Origin: Mycobacterium sp. 852002-51971_SCH5477799-a
GTDB taxonomy: Bacteria; Actinomycetota; Actinomycetes; Mycobacteriales; Mycobacteriaceae
Assembly (NCBI RefSeq): GCF_001667145.1
Contig: NZ_LZIF01000083.1
Location: 1 to 64,000, forward strand
Length of the DNA stretch: 64,000 nt
Reading direction: 5' to 3'
The position numbers and the translations under genes are program-made. This document shows positions 63,639 through 64,000 of the stretch, piece after piece (the stretch's first letter is position 1; each line of letters starts with the position of its first letter). Below the pieces are notes generated by a model. The model did not search any database. It was not told the DNA's origin and worked only from the letters and a program-made list of their open reading frames with translations.

Positions 63639-63830
63639 TTACCAGCCCCACTCGTCGTCGTCGAGGACATCCACGGTCAGAGCGTTGTCGGCAGGACCCT
63701 TCGTCCCGTACGTGAAGGTAAGCAGGGTGCGATCGTCGTCAAGGGGTTCAGTCGCTATGACGGTAGCGTGCCCGACCTTCATGCGGATCCTGTCTCCGGG
63801 CTTCAACTCGTCGATACGTTTGAGGGTCAC
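63639..63830 (-). CDS. Small protein, unknown function (63 aa)
   Basis: The product from the GTG at 63830 reads MTLKRIDELKPGDRIRMKVG then ATVIATEPLDDDRTLLTFTY and ends VLDDDEWGW. It looks like a small beta-barrel protein with an acidic tail. A TTG at 63836 is an alternative start. No family recognised. Confidence 0.55.
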   Translation of the reverse strand: MTLKRIDELKPGDRIRMKVGHATVIATEPLDDDRTLLTFTYGTKGPADNALTVDVLDDDEWGW

Positions 63831-63928
63831 GCCCAACCCATCAGCGTCCCGCGGCGATGAGGTCGCCCGGAAATCCGTTGGAGAGCAGTGACTCTCACGG
63901 CACCTTGCGCGGTGTCGTTGCTGGTATG

Positions 63929-64000
63929 CGACGGTTTGTTGAACAAGGTCGGGTTGCTCGAGGTAAGTGGTCAGCGGCGCAGGTGCACTGGGCTGAGGTG
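63929..64000 (+). CDS. Possible start of a gene cut by the window end
   Basis: An ATG at 63929 opens MRRFVEQGRVARGKWSAAQV and runs to the window edge. Too short to judge. Confidence 0.2.

Overview
The window is high-GC, gene-dense actinobacterial DNA. The family content and gene order (secD–yajC–gabT–fadD9/car, ruvCAB, the thrS–HIT–pgsA–patA–pimA operon, a hemerythrin-like protein, dedA, a STAS protein, a tRNA cluster) match the Rv2587c–Rv2638 stretch of Mycobacterium tuberculosis as I remember it. The organism is therefore a Mycobacterium, probably a non-tuberculous one, because aromatic-degradation genes are present and no PE_PGRS gene lies between car and ruvB. Species cannot be fixed from sequence reading alone; all orthology statements are from memory of family sequences, not from a search.

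Left part, 1–31 kb (core genome). Protein export genes (secD partial, yajC) are followed by gabT and a full carboxylic acid reductase. Two paralogous membrane proteins flank a DUF1304 protein, then comes the SOS-regulated ruvCAB operon with a clear LexA box. Next is a compact DUF4178–DUF2617–DUF4247–DUF350–aminopropyltransferase operon, then yebC, an ABC1/UbiB kinase, the PLP synthase genes pdxS/pdxT enclosing tesB, and the phosphatidylinositol-mannoside operon ending in a NUDIX protein. A thioesterase, an aldo-keto reductase and a DUF1990 protein follow.

Middle, 28–41 kb (accessory metabolism). A minus-strand redox-type operon (ferredoxin – HTH regulator with a Cys-rich C-terminal domain – membrane protein – cupin – nitronate monooxygenase) begins at a long hyphenated palindrome. 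Across the palindrome lie decayed remnants of a DUF2249 gene and a methyltransferase. Then comes protocatechuate cleavage (pcaH, pcaG, pcaB) behind a Rieske/DUF2231 membrane protein and a hemerythrin-like protein. A divergent ring-hydroxylating dioxygenase operon (alpha, beta, an 88-aa unknown, dihydrodiol dehydrogenase, class II aldolase-type decarboxylase) faces a convergent IclR regulator. The two halves plausibly form one route from a phthalate-like acid to protocatechuate and on to carboxymuconolactone.

41–52 kb holds an SGNH hydrolase, DedA, a TetR regulator with a candidate operator, a STAS protein lacking the usual phospho-serine, a YbdK-type carboxylate-amine ligase, a TauE-like permease carrying an in-frame repeat, a catalase-like heme protein, lipid-type enzymes (acyl-CoA synthetase, enoyl-CoA hydratase, SDR) and an SRPBCC protein.

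Right end, 52.5–64 kb (integration hotspot). Four tRNA genes (Val-CAC on minus; Gly-GCC, Cys-GCA, Val-GAC on plus) mark a hotspot. A 26-bp duplicate of the tRNA-Val(CAC) 3' end lies 841 bp away, as expected for an att-site pair around a small excised or decayed insert. Beyond tRNA-Val(GAC) the DNA is less GC-rich and looser: an alpha/beta hydrolase, a frameshifted membrane-protein remnant, several small secreted proteins, a 42-aa lipoprotein, a CsbD-like protein, a universal stress protein and unknown membrane proteins.
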